NCBI GenBank assembly: GCA_002309475.1
Contig: DBXJ01000064.1
Span: 883 to 24,923 of the forward strand
DNA length: 24,041 bases
Source: Bacteroidales bacterium UBA1215
GTDB lineage: Bacteria > Bacteroidota > Bacteroidia > Bacteroidales > WCHB1-69
Reading direction: 5' to 3'
This document shows, piece by piece, positions 14,949 through 21,880 of the stretch. Every line of letters starts with the position of its first letter. Position 1 is the stretch's first letter. The notes below the pieces were generated by a model. It worked only from the letters and a program-made list of their open reading frames with translations, was not told the DNA's origin and did no database searches. Position numbers and translations under genes: made by a program.

Positions 14949-16439
14949 TTAATTGTTTTTTCTATCTACTTTTAAACTGCCAGTTCGTTTGAAATCTTCC
15001 GTACGAATGCTGAAAGTGGCAATTTGTGCAAAAGGAGGAAGTTGTCGGTTGGCTTCATCTACAAGTTCTTGCATTTTATTTGTTATTTCCTTTGCATCCA
15101 TCCCTTGAATCATTTCCGGTCTGGGCAGAATTTCCACACCAATGACTTCATTTCCATTGATTGTCGTTACTTTTGCCAAGCAATCGCGTACAATTGCGTG
15201 TTTGTAGAATAGTTCTTCAATAGATTCAGGAGAGATATTTTCTCCGTTCTTTAAAAGAATTAAGTTTTTAATTCTTCCGGTGATATAAAGGAATCCTTCT
15301 TCATCAAAACGGGCAAGGTCGCCGGTTTTCAGCCAACCATCTTCCAATGCATTGGCGGTAGCTTCCGGATCAGCATAATAGCCCATCATAATGTTGTCAC
15401 CTTTTACCCACAATTCTCCATCTACAATTTTGGCTTCTTGTCCCGGATACAATTGTCCAACCGATTCTGCTTTGTCATCAATGTCTTTGTTGCCACTGAC
15501 AAGGTTGGCACTTTCTGTTAGTCCGTATCCTTCCAACAAGTTGATATTTAACTCTTTAAATTCTGCTATCAATTTTGGCGGAACGTTGGCGGCACCGCTG
15601 ATGATAGTATGCAGGCAGCCACCTAAAAATCCAACGCCCTTCATTTTTGCGATGCCTAAAAGCATTTCTGCCAATCCCGGCACCAATACCAAGCAAGTAG
15701 GTTTGATAAACGGAATTTTTCCTATCATCGTTTTGATGTCTTCGCAACTATATACCAGAGCACCGGTATAGAAACAAGACATTAATCCTCTAACCATGCC
15801 GAAGATATGAGAAAGCGGCAATAGGGCAATGTAGCGATGTTCACTCAAAACGCTTCCCGGCATAAAACATCCGTTGAAGGAGCCTCTCATCATTGCACCT
15901 TGTGACAGCATAACACCTTTGGGCATTCCTGTTGTTCCTCCTGTGAAAAATATGGCTGCCAGGTCTTCTTTTTTTGCAGGAGTAGAAGGTGAAAATGTGT
16001 CGGCAATGTCTGCCGTAGAGCATAATTTAATGCTAATTTGCGATGTCATTGGCTTAAATTCGTCACGTACAAATATAGCACTGATGTCAAATTTTTTGAT
16101 CGACCCCAACACAGCAGGTTCCGGCAATGTAGCCGGCAACATGATAACAACATATCCTGATGTTGTGATGGCGAAATACAATTCCATAGCATCTATGCTA
16201 TTTCTATCCCAGACAGCAATTTTTGCACCTTTTGGCAAGCCCAGTGATTCAATAAATTTTCTTCTACGACCAATTCTTTCATAAAACTCACTATAGGTGT
16301 AAGTGGTTTGTGTGTCGGAAACTGCCGGTCGTGTAGCATAGTCATTATTCATTTTTTCCAACAATTCCGGTATTGTCGGCAAGTAAGAGATGTGTTCCAA
16401 TTCCTCTTTTGGAATCATATCGAAAAAATAGTTACCCAT
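14949..16439 (-). CDS. AMP-forming acyl-CoA/acyl-ACP synthetase
   Basis: A 496-aa adenylate-forming enzyme of the ANL superfamily. It has the P-loop FFTGGTTGMPKG (164-175), YGLTE (305-309), TGD (372-374), Arg389 in the hinge region GRIKN, and a conserved C-terminal Lys in TGSLKVDR (K490). It should activate a carboxylic acid with ATP and pass it to CoA or ACP. The gene for an ACP is next (12 nt) and that for a PlsC acyltransferase is one base upstream. This order equals the domain order of E. coli Aas (acyltransferase, then acyl-ACP synthetase). The acid is probably a fatty acid, but an aryl or other acid cannot be excluded. Confidence 0.88.
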   Translation of the reverse strand: MGNYFFDMIPKEELEHISYLPTIPELLEKMNNDYATRPAVSDTQTTYTYSEFYERIGRRRKFIESLGLPKGAKIAVWDRNSIDAMELYFAITTSGYVVIMLPATLPEPAVLGSIKKFDISAIFVRDEFKPMTSQISIKLCSTADIADTFSPSTPAKKEDLAAIFFTGGTTGMPKGVMLSQGAMMRGSFNGCFMPGSVLSEHRYIALLPLSHIFGMVRGLMSCFYTGALVYSCEDIKTMIGKIPFIKPTCLVLVPGLAEMLLGIAKMKGVGFLGGCLHTIISGAANVPPKLIAEFKELNINLLEGYGLTESANLVSGNKDIDDKAESVGQLYPGQEAKIVDGELWVKGDNIMMGYYADPEATANALEDGWLKTGDLARFDEEGFLYITGRIKNLILLKNGENISPESIEELFYKHAIVRDCLAKVTTINGNEVIGVEILPRPEMIQGMDAKEITNKMQELVDEANRQLPPFAQIATFSIRTEDFKRTGSLKVDRKNN

Positions 16440-16440
16440 A

Positions 16441-17079
16441 TTAATTTGTTTTTTTAGTGTCCAATTTATAAAATTCTGCTTGTAGTTCTATCAGTTTTTC
16501 TCTCAATAACTTGGTTTGACTGTCAATGTAGTCGGAGGTGATGCCTTGAGTGGGTTTTTCTAAATAAAACGGAGTGCCGATCATCAGTTTCAAGCGTTTG
16601 CCGAATAAATAGCGGTAAGGGCCATTGATATAAACCAAGATGATAGGAACTTGTGATAGCGTGGCAATGGTTGTAATGCCGGAATGAAAAGGCAGAATTT
16701 TACCATCCTTTCCATGGCGGCCTTCCGGAAAGATGGCAATACTTTCTTTATCTTTTTTCAAGGTATCAATGGAACGATAAATCCAATCGGTGGAAAGATT
16801 CAATCTGTCGATAGGAATACAACCGCCCATTTTCATGAGCCATGATAACATTTTGTCGTCATATCTGTCTAAAGCTGCCAGATTGTGGACTTTGCTTTTT
16901 CTCATAATAGACATAACACTGGGCCCGTCCAAATCGTGAATATGGTTGCAAACAAGAATAGACGGCTCTTTGATATCACGATTTTGCTTGGCTTTATCTT
17001 GATAGTAAATCTTGGGTCTTAGTAGTGTGAATACTAAAACTTTTACTATCCATTGAGCAATTTTATCAAAGATTTTCAT
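16441..17079 (-). CDS. PlsC-like acyltransferase
   Basis: A 212-aa lysophospholipid/glycerol-3-phosphate acyltransferase-family protein with a hydrophobic N-terminal segment (about 8-20). The HX4D catalytic motif is NHIHDLD (H46, D51). GCIPIDR (86-92) and FPEGRHG (117-123) match the substrate-binding blocks, and VPIILVYI (144-151) matches the last. It is somewhat short for PlsC (usually about 240 aa) but has all blocks. The ligase ATG follows one base after its stop. It may use acyl-ACP made by the next two gene products to acylate a lysophospholipid or a special lipid; the acceptor is not known. Confidence 0.88.
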   Translation of the reverse strand: MKIFDKIAQWIVKVLVFTLLRPKIYYQDKAKQNRDIKEPSILVCNHIHDLDGPSVMSIMRKSKVHNLAALDRYDDKMLSWLMKMGGCIPIDRLNLSTDWIYRSIDTLKKDKESIAIFPEGRHGKDGKILPFHSGITTIATLSQVPIILVYINGPYRYLFGKRLKLMIGTPFYLEKPTQGITSDYIDSQTKLLREKLIELQAEFYKLDTKKTN

Positions 17080-17100
17080 GTTAAAAACGTTTTCAATTTA

Positions 17101-17108
17101 CAAAAGTA
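17101..17108 (-). promoter_or_regulatory. -7 element for the plsC-ligase-ACP operon
   Basis: The minus strand reads TACTTTTG about 22 nt upstream of the plsC ATG. No TTG lies at the right -33 distance, so only the -7 half is supported. Confidence 0.45.
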
Positions 17109-17148
17109 CTAATTTTTATCAAAATAAAATGCTTGGTATAACAAAAAA

Positions 17149-17706
17149 TTATTTTTTTATTCTTTCAAATATTTTTTGCAGCAAACCTTCCGGGGTAGCA
17201 TCTTTTATAAGTAATTCATAATCATAGTTGTCGATAAATCCTTCACGGAGCATCACATCTAATTGTTTGATTTGGTAGTCGTAGAAGTGTTCTGTATTTA
17301 ATAGTGCGACAGGACTGTTGTGTTGGTGTAGTTTGAGATTGGATACCATTTCAAAAACTTCGTCAAGTGTCCCATAGCCGCCTGCCAAGGCGATAAAAGC
17401 ATCGGACATTTTTTCCATTTTGTATTTTCTTTCGTTCATGGTATCTACATAAATCATTTCTGTGAGGTTGGCATGACCGACTAAGTCAAAATCAAAAAAA
17501 CGAGGCAGAACTCCTATCACTTTTCCTCCGTTTTGTAGTATTTCGTCTGCCAAAATACCCATCAGACCGACCTTGCCGCCACCATATACCAATGTAATGT
17601 CATTGTCGGCAAACAATTTCCCCATTCGTTTGGCAGCTGCCATATAAGCAGGATTTTTGCCTATTCTCGAACCACAAAAAACACTTATTTTCAAAGATGT
17701 ATTCAT
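17149..17706 (-). CDS. LOG-family (TIGR00730) nucleotide phosphoribohydrolase
   Basis: From the ATG at 17706 (185 aa) the protein starts MNTSLKISVFCGSR, the normal family beginning. An ATG nine codons upstream (17733) lies ahead of a -7 element (17722-17729) and would be outside the transcript. The Rossmann-like fold shows VFCGSR, VYGGGKVGLMG, MNERKYKM and GGYGTLDE. The usual PGGxGTxxE motif has Ala in place of the first Pro (LAGGYGTLDEV), which need not abolish activity. Family members cleave cytokinin riboside monophosphates or AMP to base and ribose 5-phosphate; the physiological role in bacteria is unclear. It is transcribed alone. Confidence 0.9.
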   Translation of the reverse strand: MNTSLKISVFCGSRIGKNPAYMAAAKRMGKLFADNDITLVYGGGKVGLMGILADEILQNGGKVIGVLPRFFDFDLVGHANLTEMIYVDTMNERKYKMEKMSDAFIALAGGYGTLDEVFEMVSNLKLHQHNSPVALLNTEHFYDYQIKQLDVMLREGFIDNYDYELLIKDATPEGLLQKIFERIKK

Positions 17707-17721
17707 GTCTAATATTTTTTG

Positions 17722-17729
17722 CAAAGATA
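17722..17729 (-). promoter_or_regulatory. -7 element TATCTTTG for the LOG gene
   Basis: A perfect match on the minus strand, lying between two candidate start codons (17733 and 17706). It decides for 17706 and predicts a very short leader of about 8-10 nt. The canonical -33 TTG is missing; an ACAGCAG copy lies there instead. Confidence 0.6.
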
Positions 17730-17744
17730 GCATTTTTTCTTTAG

Positions 17745-17791
17745 ACAGCAGTATTTTGCATGTAAAAACAAAAAAACTGCTAAAACAGCAG
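17745..17791. repeat. ACAGCAG repeats between two divergent promoters
   Basis: ACAGCAG occurs at 17745-17751 and again at 17785-17791. The second copy also forms a small hairpin with CTGCT (17777-17781). The copies fall near the -33 positions of the leftward LOG promoter and the rightward barrel-protein promoter. They could be operator sites or chance. Confidence 0.3.
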
Positions 17792-17811
17792 AAAAACTTA
17801 TTTTTTTTTAG

Positions 17812-17819
17812 TACTTTTG
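17812..17819 (+). promoter_or_regulatory. -7 element for the outer-membrane barrel gene
   Basis: TACTTTTG matches TAnnTTTG, 37 nt upstream of the preferred ATG at 17857. There is no TTG at the usual -33 distance. Confidence 0.45.
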
Positions 17820-17856
17820 CAAATAGTTTTCTTTAGTGATAGTAAAATTGAAAAAG

Positions 17857-18588
17857 ATGAAAAGAAAAATTTTCATATTGCTCATATTCACATTGTTAAT
17901 GACAGAAATGAGTGTATATTCGCAAGAATATCGTCCAAGAAGAGTTGAATTTACCGTTTATGCCGGTCCGTCTATATCGTGGGCACAAACACTTAACGAG
18001 GGTTATCGTTCCGGAAATGCAAGATTGGGTGGAGTTTATGGTTTAGATGTGGATATCAATTTGGTGCCGACAGCCGAAAATTATTATTTTACAGTGGGCT
18101 TGGCGGCAAAACATGCGATGACAAAAATGATATATTCCGATAAATATGCCGATAGGGAGCATCACGATTCTTTGATAACGGCAGAAAGTATCACATCCAA
18201 GTTTAATAACATTTATCTTTCCATTCCGACTGCCATAGAATTTAAAACCAATCCATTTGGTCGTTTTGTAATAGACGGAGTTATTGGTTTGGAACATTCT
18301 ATTTGTGTAAGTGCCAAGTCAAAAGATGAAGTTATAAGGGCAGATGGTACTGGTTTTAAGGTGGATAAGGTAGATAGGTATAAAGAAATGTCGCTCATCC
18401 AAGAATCTTTGTATGTGGAATTTGGTTTTGAATATGTTATACGCGATAATACAAAGGCGACTTTCGGTTTGGCGTATAATTGCAATTTCAACAATATGTT
18501 TCGTAGAAAAACTATCAATCAGATAACACAAGAAAGAGTCAGATCCAGATTGCACAGTTTTGAGTTTTTATTTGGTTTTGTATTTTAA
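17857..18588 (+). CDS. Small outer-membrane beta-barrel protein (PorT-like)
   Basis: From the ATG at 17857 (243 aa) it starts MKRKIFILLIFTLL, a signal peptide ending near VYSQ. An in-frame GTG at 17836 would add seven residues and is less likely. The mature protein has alternating hydrophobic strands typical of an eight-stranded barrel (VEFTVYAGPSISW, YYFTVGLAAKHAM, YLSIPTAIEFK, YVEFGFEYVI, FEFLFGFVF) and ends with Phe. It resembles the porin-family/PorT-like barrels of Bacteroidota. No function can be assigned from the sequence. The tRNA-Arg gene begins 10 nt after its stop. Confidence 0.7.
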   Translation: MKRKIFILLIFTLLMTEMSVYSQEYRPRRVEFTVYAGPSISWAQTLNEGYRSGNARLGGVYGLDVDINLVPTAENYYFTVGLAAKHAMTKMIYSDKYADREHHDSLITAESITSKFNNIYLSIPTAIEFKTNPFGRFVIDGVIGLEHSICVSAKSKDEVIRADGTGFKVDKVDRYKEMSLIQESLYVEFGFEYVIRDNTKATFGLAYNCNFNNMFRRKTINQITQERVRSRLHSFEFLFGFVF

Positions 18589-18598
18589 ATCATCAATA

Positions 18599-18672
18599 GG
18601 CCATGTAGTTCAGCTGAATAGAACGTCAGATTCCGGTTCTGAAAGTCGGGGGTTTGAATCCCTCCATGGTCA
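18599..18672 (+). tRNA. tRNA-Arg, anticodon CCG
   Basis: A full cloverleaf folds. The acceptor stem GGCCATG pairs with CATGGTC (18665-18671; one G-T pair), and the discriminator is A18672. The D stem is GTTC/GAAC, and the anticodon stem TCAGA/TCTGA encloses loop TTCCGGT with anticodon CCG at 18633-18635. The variable loop has 5 nt and the T stem is GGGGG/CCCTC. CCA is not encoded. The T loop reads TTTGAAT, so position 56 is T (18655) instead of C, and the D loop has A19 (18617) instead of G. The two changes are complementary, keeping a 19-56 tertiary pair as A-U. The gene lies between a barrel-protein gene (10 nt before) and a phosphatase gene (9 nt after), suggesting cotranscription. Confidence 0.93.
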
Positions 18673-18681
18673 CTATACTAT

Positions 18682-19221
18682 ATGAAAACAGAATTTCTTG
18701 CAAGCATTGATAACACTTGGTCGCTATTTTTAGATAGAGATGGTGTTATCAATAAAAGGATAGTAGGCGGATATGTAAAAACTACTGCCGAAATGATTCT
18801 CTTGCCGCAGGTGGCAGAAGCTTTCTCCGTTTTTAAACAGACTTTCAATCATATTTTTATCGTTACCAATCAGCAGGGTATCGGCAAAGGCTTGATGACG
18901 GAGTCGGATTTGCAAGTGGTTCATGCTTATATGCTACAGCAGATAGCTACGCCCATTGATGCCATTTATTATTGTCCGACTTTGGCGGCAGAAAATTCTC
19001 TTATGAGAAAACCCAATATCGGCATGGCATTGCAAGCGAAGAAAGATTTTCCGGATGTGGATTTTTCCAAATCCGTTATGGTGGGCGATTCTCCTTCGGA
19101 TATGCAATTCGGCCTGAATGCAGGAATGAAAACTGTTTATGTAAAAGGTGAGGAAGATTTCGATGGGGCAGACTTACAAGTAGATACTTTGTATGAATTT
19201 GCCCGATTGTTGAAAAAATAA
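18682..19221 (+). CDS. HAD-IIIA phosphatase, GmhB/HisB-N-like
   Basis: A 179-aa HAD hydrolase with the nucleophile motif FLDRDGV (D18, D20), VTNQQGIGKG (T62), Lys110 in MRKPN and the metal-binding VGDSPSD (D136). This layout is that of D-glycero-D-manno-heptose bisphosphate 7-phosphatase (GmhB) and the histidinol-phosphatase half of HisB. Those enzymes carry a zinc loop of CxH...CxC before the RKP motif; here the region reads YYCPTLAAENSLMRKP with a single Cys (C98), so the zinc site appears lost. A heptose role would suit the LPS genes nearby, but the substrate is uncertain. It starts 9 nt after the tRNA-Arg gene. Confidence 0.75.
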   Translation: MKTEFLASIDNTWSLFLDRDGVINKRIVGGYVKTTAEMILLPQVAEAFSVFKQTFNHIFIVTNQQGIGKGLMTESDLQVVHAYMLQQIATPIDAIYYCPTLAAENSLMRKPNIGMALQAKKDFPDVDFSKSVMVGDSPSDMQFGLNAGMKTVYVKGEEDFDGADLQVDTLYEFARLLKK

Positions 19222-19299
19222 CTATTTGATAGATAGTTTTTTTTGAGAAAAAATGAAAAATAGTTTTCCCTATATTACATTTATATAATAAAAAAGTTG

Positions 19300-19307
19300 T
19301 ATCTTTG
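19300..19307 (+). promoter_or_regulatory. -7 element TATCTTTG for the coiled-coil/zapA unit
   Basis: A perfect TAnnTTTG match 35 nt upstream of the ATG at 19343. It rules out the longer TTG-initiated frame at 19313, which would start at or before the transcription start. No good -33 TTG is seen. Confidence 0.55.
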
Positions 19308-19342
19308 TAAAGTTGTTTTTAGCCAACCGAAAAAAACATAAT

Positions 19343-19630
19343 ATGCAAGAAATTAAACTTTTATCGGACGAATTGATAGAAAAAGTTAACAAAATTGCAT
19401 CACGTTTTGACGATTTGGAAGCGGAAAACAAACAGTTGAAAGAACAGAATAAGGCATTAAAAGAAAAGATAGAAAACTTAAAGGGAAAAGTAGGTGAGCA
19501 AGCAAGTCAATTGGCAACAGAAAAACTCGCAGAATTGATTAAACAGCAAGGCAAACAAACTGAAGTAAAGTTGAAAATCAACGAATTGGTGAAGAAAATT
19601 GACGCTTGCATAAAAATGTTAAACGATTAG
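19343..19630 (+). CDS. Small coiled-coil protein upstream of zapA (ZapB-like by context)
   Basis: A 95-aa protein from the ATG at 19343 (MQEIKLLSDELIEK), chosen because a -7 element lies at 19300-19307. Almost the whole length is a heptad-rich, charged coiled coil (LEAENKQLKEQNKALKEKIE and onward) with no membrane segment or catalytic motif. It ends 4 nt before zapA. A short coiled coil cotranscribed with zapA suggests a division-ring accessory role similar to ZapB, but this comes from context and shape only; sequence identity to ZapB was not established. Confidence 0.7.
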   Translation: MQEIKLLSDELIEKVNKIASRFDDLEAENKQLKEQNKALKEKIENLKGKVGEQASQLATEKLAELIKQQGKQTEVKLKINELVKKIDACIKMLND

Positions 19631-19634
19631 AATC

Positions 19635-19931
19635 ATGGCTGACGAAAAGAAAACGATTACATTATACATAGCACAAAAGCCGTTTAGGTTGTCTATCCCT
19701 GCAAGTCAGGAAGAAATATATCGAAAGGCAGAGCGAAACATACAGGATTATGTTAAACAATTGGCCAATAAGTCAAATATTACAGATCCTTTCACTCAAA
19801 TAGGCTATGCCGTAATAAAGTATGCTGTAAGAGAGGTTCAATTATCTGAAAAACAATCATATATTGATACCGATCTGAAAGAAGCCTTGAATATATTGAA
19901 TAGTACTGTTGACAAAATTTTGTCAAAATAG
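19635..19931 (+). CDS. zapA: Cell division protein ZapA
   Basis: A 98-aa protein. The N-terminal beta part ITLYIAQKPFRLSIPASQEE, then YRKAERNIQDYV and a C-terminal helix that should form a coiled coil, match ZapA, which bundles FtsZ filaments. Length is normal. It follows the coiled-coil gene by 4 nt and is followed by a structured non-coding stretch that looks like 6S RNA; zapA next to the 6S RNA gene is also the arrangement in gamma-proteobacteria. Confidence 0.9.
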   Translation: MADEKKTITLYIAQKPFRLSIPASQEEIYRKAERNIQDYVKQLANKSNITDPFTQIGYAVIKYAVREVQLSEKQSYIDTDLKEALNILNSTVDKILSK

Positions 19932-19989
19932 TATTGTAAAAGTTCTTTGAATATAGATTTTCCGCAACGAATCTCATCGTTTGTTAAAC

Positions 19990-20130
19990 TCAACACAAAA
20001 CAAACAAAATAACCGACTCGGAGTAGATAGAGAGTTCAGTTTTATACTTGAGGCACTCGACATGCTACGGCAGTTATAAACTTAACTATTAGGGGTTTAA
20101 GTGACCATAGATTCGGAGCGGATTTTTTTG
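19990..20130 (+). ncRNA. ssrS: Probable 6S RNA (ssrS)
   Basis: The 257-nt gap between zapA and rny has no open frame but folds as one long rod with an internal bubble. The closing helix pairs 20013-20015 with 20119-20121 and 20018-20022 with 20112-20116; an outer helix can extend it (19992-19999 with 20131-20138). The upper hairpin pairs 20033-20048 with 20072-20087, with few bulges. Between them lies an asymmetric bubble of about 10 nt (20023-20032) facing about 24 nt (20088-20111). This open-promoter-like shape is that of 6S RNA, which binds housekeeping RNA polymerase. A T run at 20123-20129 can end transcription. The 5' end is uncertain: -7-like boxes lie at 19942-19949 and 19976-19983, neither perfect. 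It could instead be a leader of rny. Confidence 0.6.
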
Positions 20131-20188
20131 TTTGTGTTAAAATGAACTAATAAATTGTAAAATAAATAGTTATATAACATAAACGCAA

Positions 20189-21736
20189 ATGGAAACAGAA
20201 ATAATTTTAGGAATAATAGGTTTAGTGCTGGGTTTGTGCATAGGTGTTTTCATCACCTTTTTCATCATTAGAAAAAATATGTTGAGAAAGAATGCACAAA
20301 TTGTCAAAGAAGCAGAGGAAGAAGCCGAATTGATAAAAAAAGAACGTATTCTGCAAGCAAAAGAGAAAAATATCCAACTTAAAGCTGAATTTGACAAAAT
20401 GGTGGCAGAAAAAAACCGCACCATTGCCGCAGCAGAAAACAGAATCAAACAAAAAGAACAGTCCTGCAGTCAAAAACAGGAAACTTTACAAAGAAAACAA
20501 AATGAATTATCACAATTACAACAAGCACTTGCCTTGCAAAAAGAAGGTACTGAAAAAAAGAAAGAAGAATTAGACAAACTTATCAAACAAGAGCAGTCTA
20601 AATTGGAAAACATTGCCGGATTGTCAATAGCTGAAGCTAAAAAAGAGTTGATAGAAAGTTTGAAAGACGAAGCCAAAAGCGAGGCTATTGCCATCACAAG
20701 AGACATTATCGACGAGGCAAAGGTAAATGCCAACTTGGAAGCTAAAAAGTTGTTAATTAAAACTATACAACGTACAGCTGTTGAAAATACACACGAAAAT
20801 TCCGTCTCGGTTTTCAACATTGAAAACGAAGAAATAAAAGGTAGAATTATCGGTCGAGAAGGTAGAAATATCAGAGCTATTGAGGCATATACCGGTGTGG
20901 ATATCATCATTGACGATTCTCCTGACGCCATTATTTTGTCAAGTTTCGACCCTGTCCGCAGGGAGGTGGCACGTTTGTCTTTGGGCAAATTGGTGGCAGA
21001 CGGCAGAATTCACCCTGCAAGAATTGAAGAAGTGGTGACCAAAACAAAACATCAAATTGAGCAGGAAATTGTTGAAATCGGCAAGCGTACCACTATCGAT
21101 TTGGGAATTCATGGTATGCACCACGATTTGATACGATTGGTCGGTAAAATGAAATATCGTTCTTCTTATGGACAAAACTTGCTGCAACATTCCAAAGAAG
21201 TGGCTTTGTTGTGTGCAACCATGTCAGCGGAATTGGGTTTGAACGAAAAGGCCGCCAAACGTGCCGGTTTGTTGCACGATATCGGCAAAGTTCCCGATAA
21301 TGAACCTGATATGCCACATGCAGAATTGGGTGCCATGTTGGCGGAAAAATACAAAGAAAAACCGGAAGTGGTGAATGCCATTGCCGCACACCACGATGAA
21401 ACCGATATGTTGTATTTGATTTCACCTATTGTTCAAGTTTGCGATGCCATTTCCGGAGCAAGACCAGGGGCAAGACGCGAAGTGGTGGAAGCCTACGCAA
21501 AACGTTTGAAAGATTTGGAAGAATTGGCATTGTCGTATCCGGGTGTTATCAAAACATACGCTATTCAGGCAGGTCGTGAATTGCGTGTAATAGTTGGTGC
21601 TGACAAGATTTCTGACGAAGAAACCGGTCGTTTGTCTTACGATTTGTCAAAGAAAATTCAAAATGAGATGACCTATCCGGGACAAATAAAAATTACAGTT
21701 GTAAGAGAAACGCGTGCTGTAAGTTACGCAAAATAA
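20189..21736 (+). CDS. rny: Ribonuclease Y
   Basis: A 515-aa endoribonuclease. It has an N-terminal membrane helix (about 5-27), a long Lys/Glu/Gln-rich coiled coil (about 30-195), a KH domain with GRIIGREGRN (218-227), and an HD domain with LLQHS (His334), LLHDIGK (H363, D364) and HHDE near residue 400. It starts bulk mRNA decay at the inner membrane. All domains are present and the length is normal. It follows the probable 6S RNA and ends at a strong terminator, so it is transcribed alone or with the RNA. Confidence 0.96.
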   Translation: METEIILGIIGLVLGLCIGVFITFFIIRKNMLRKNAQIVKEAEEEAELIKKERILQAKEKNIQLKAEFDKMVAEKNRTIAAAENRIKQKEQSCSQKQETLQRKQNELSQLQQALALQKEGTEKKKEELDKLIKQEQSKLENIAGLSIAEAKKELIESLKDEAKSEAIAITRDIIDEAKVNANLEAKKLLIKTIQRTAVENTHENSVSVFNIENEEIKGRIIGREGRNIRAIEAYTGVDIIIDDSPDAIILSSFDPVRREVARLSLGKLVADGRIHPARIEEVVTKTKHQIEQEIVEIGKRTTIDLGIHGMHHDLIRLVGKMKYRSSYGQNLLQHSKEVALLCATMSAELGLNEKAAKRAGLLHDIGKVPDNEPDMPHAELGAMLAEKYKEKPEVVNAIAAHHDETDMLYLISPIVQVCDAISGARPGARREVVEAYAKRLKDLEELALSYPGVIKTYAIQAGRELRVIVGADKISDEETGRLSYDLSKKIQNEMTYPGQIKITVVRETRAVSYAK

Positions 21737-21753
21737 ACAATAAAAACAATCAG

Positions 21754-21786
21754 AACAAAAAAGCGGACATCATCCGCTTTTTTGTT
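21754..21786 (+). terminator. Intrinsic terminator after rny
   Basis: A 14-bp stem: AACAAAAAAGCGGA (21754-21767) pairs with TCCGCTTTTTTGTT (21773-21786) around a 5-nt loop, with a T run in the 3' arm. It begins 18 nt after the rny stop. Confidence 0.85.
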
Positions 21787-21880
21787 GAAAAAAATTTTTG
21801 AAATAATTTGAAATTTTTGGGCTGTGTTTGCTTAAAAAATAATATATTCGCAAATTGTAATTTAGCAAAAAACAAGTAAT

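Noticed and set aside
17777..17791. Hairpin CTGCT/AGCAG flanked by A runs, read as a minus-strand terminator
   Set aside because: It lies between two divergent promoters with no gene reading into it from the right, and the stem is only 5 bp.
20470..20988. A 172-codon minus-strand frame opposite rny
   Set aside because: It is a shadow of the repetitive coiled-coil coding sequence, rich in Ser, Leu and Phe, with no domain.
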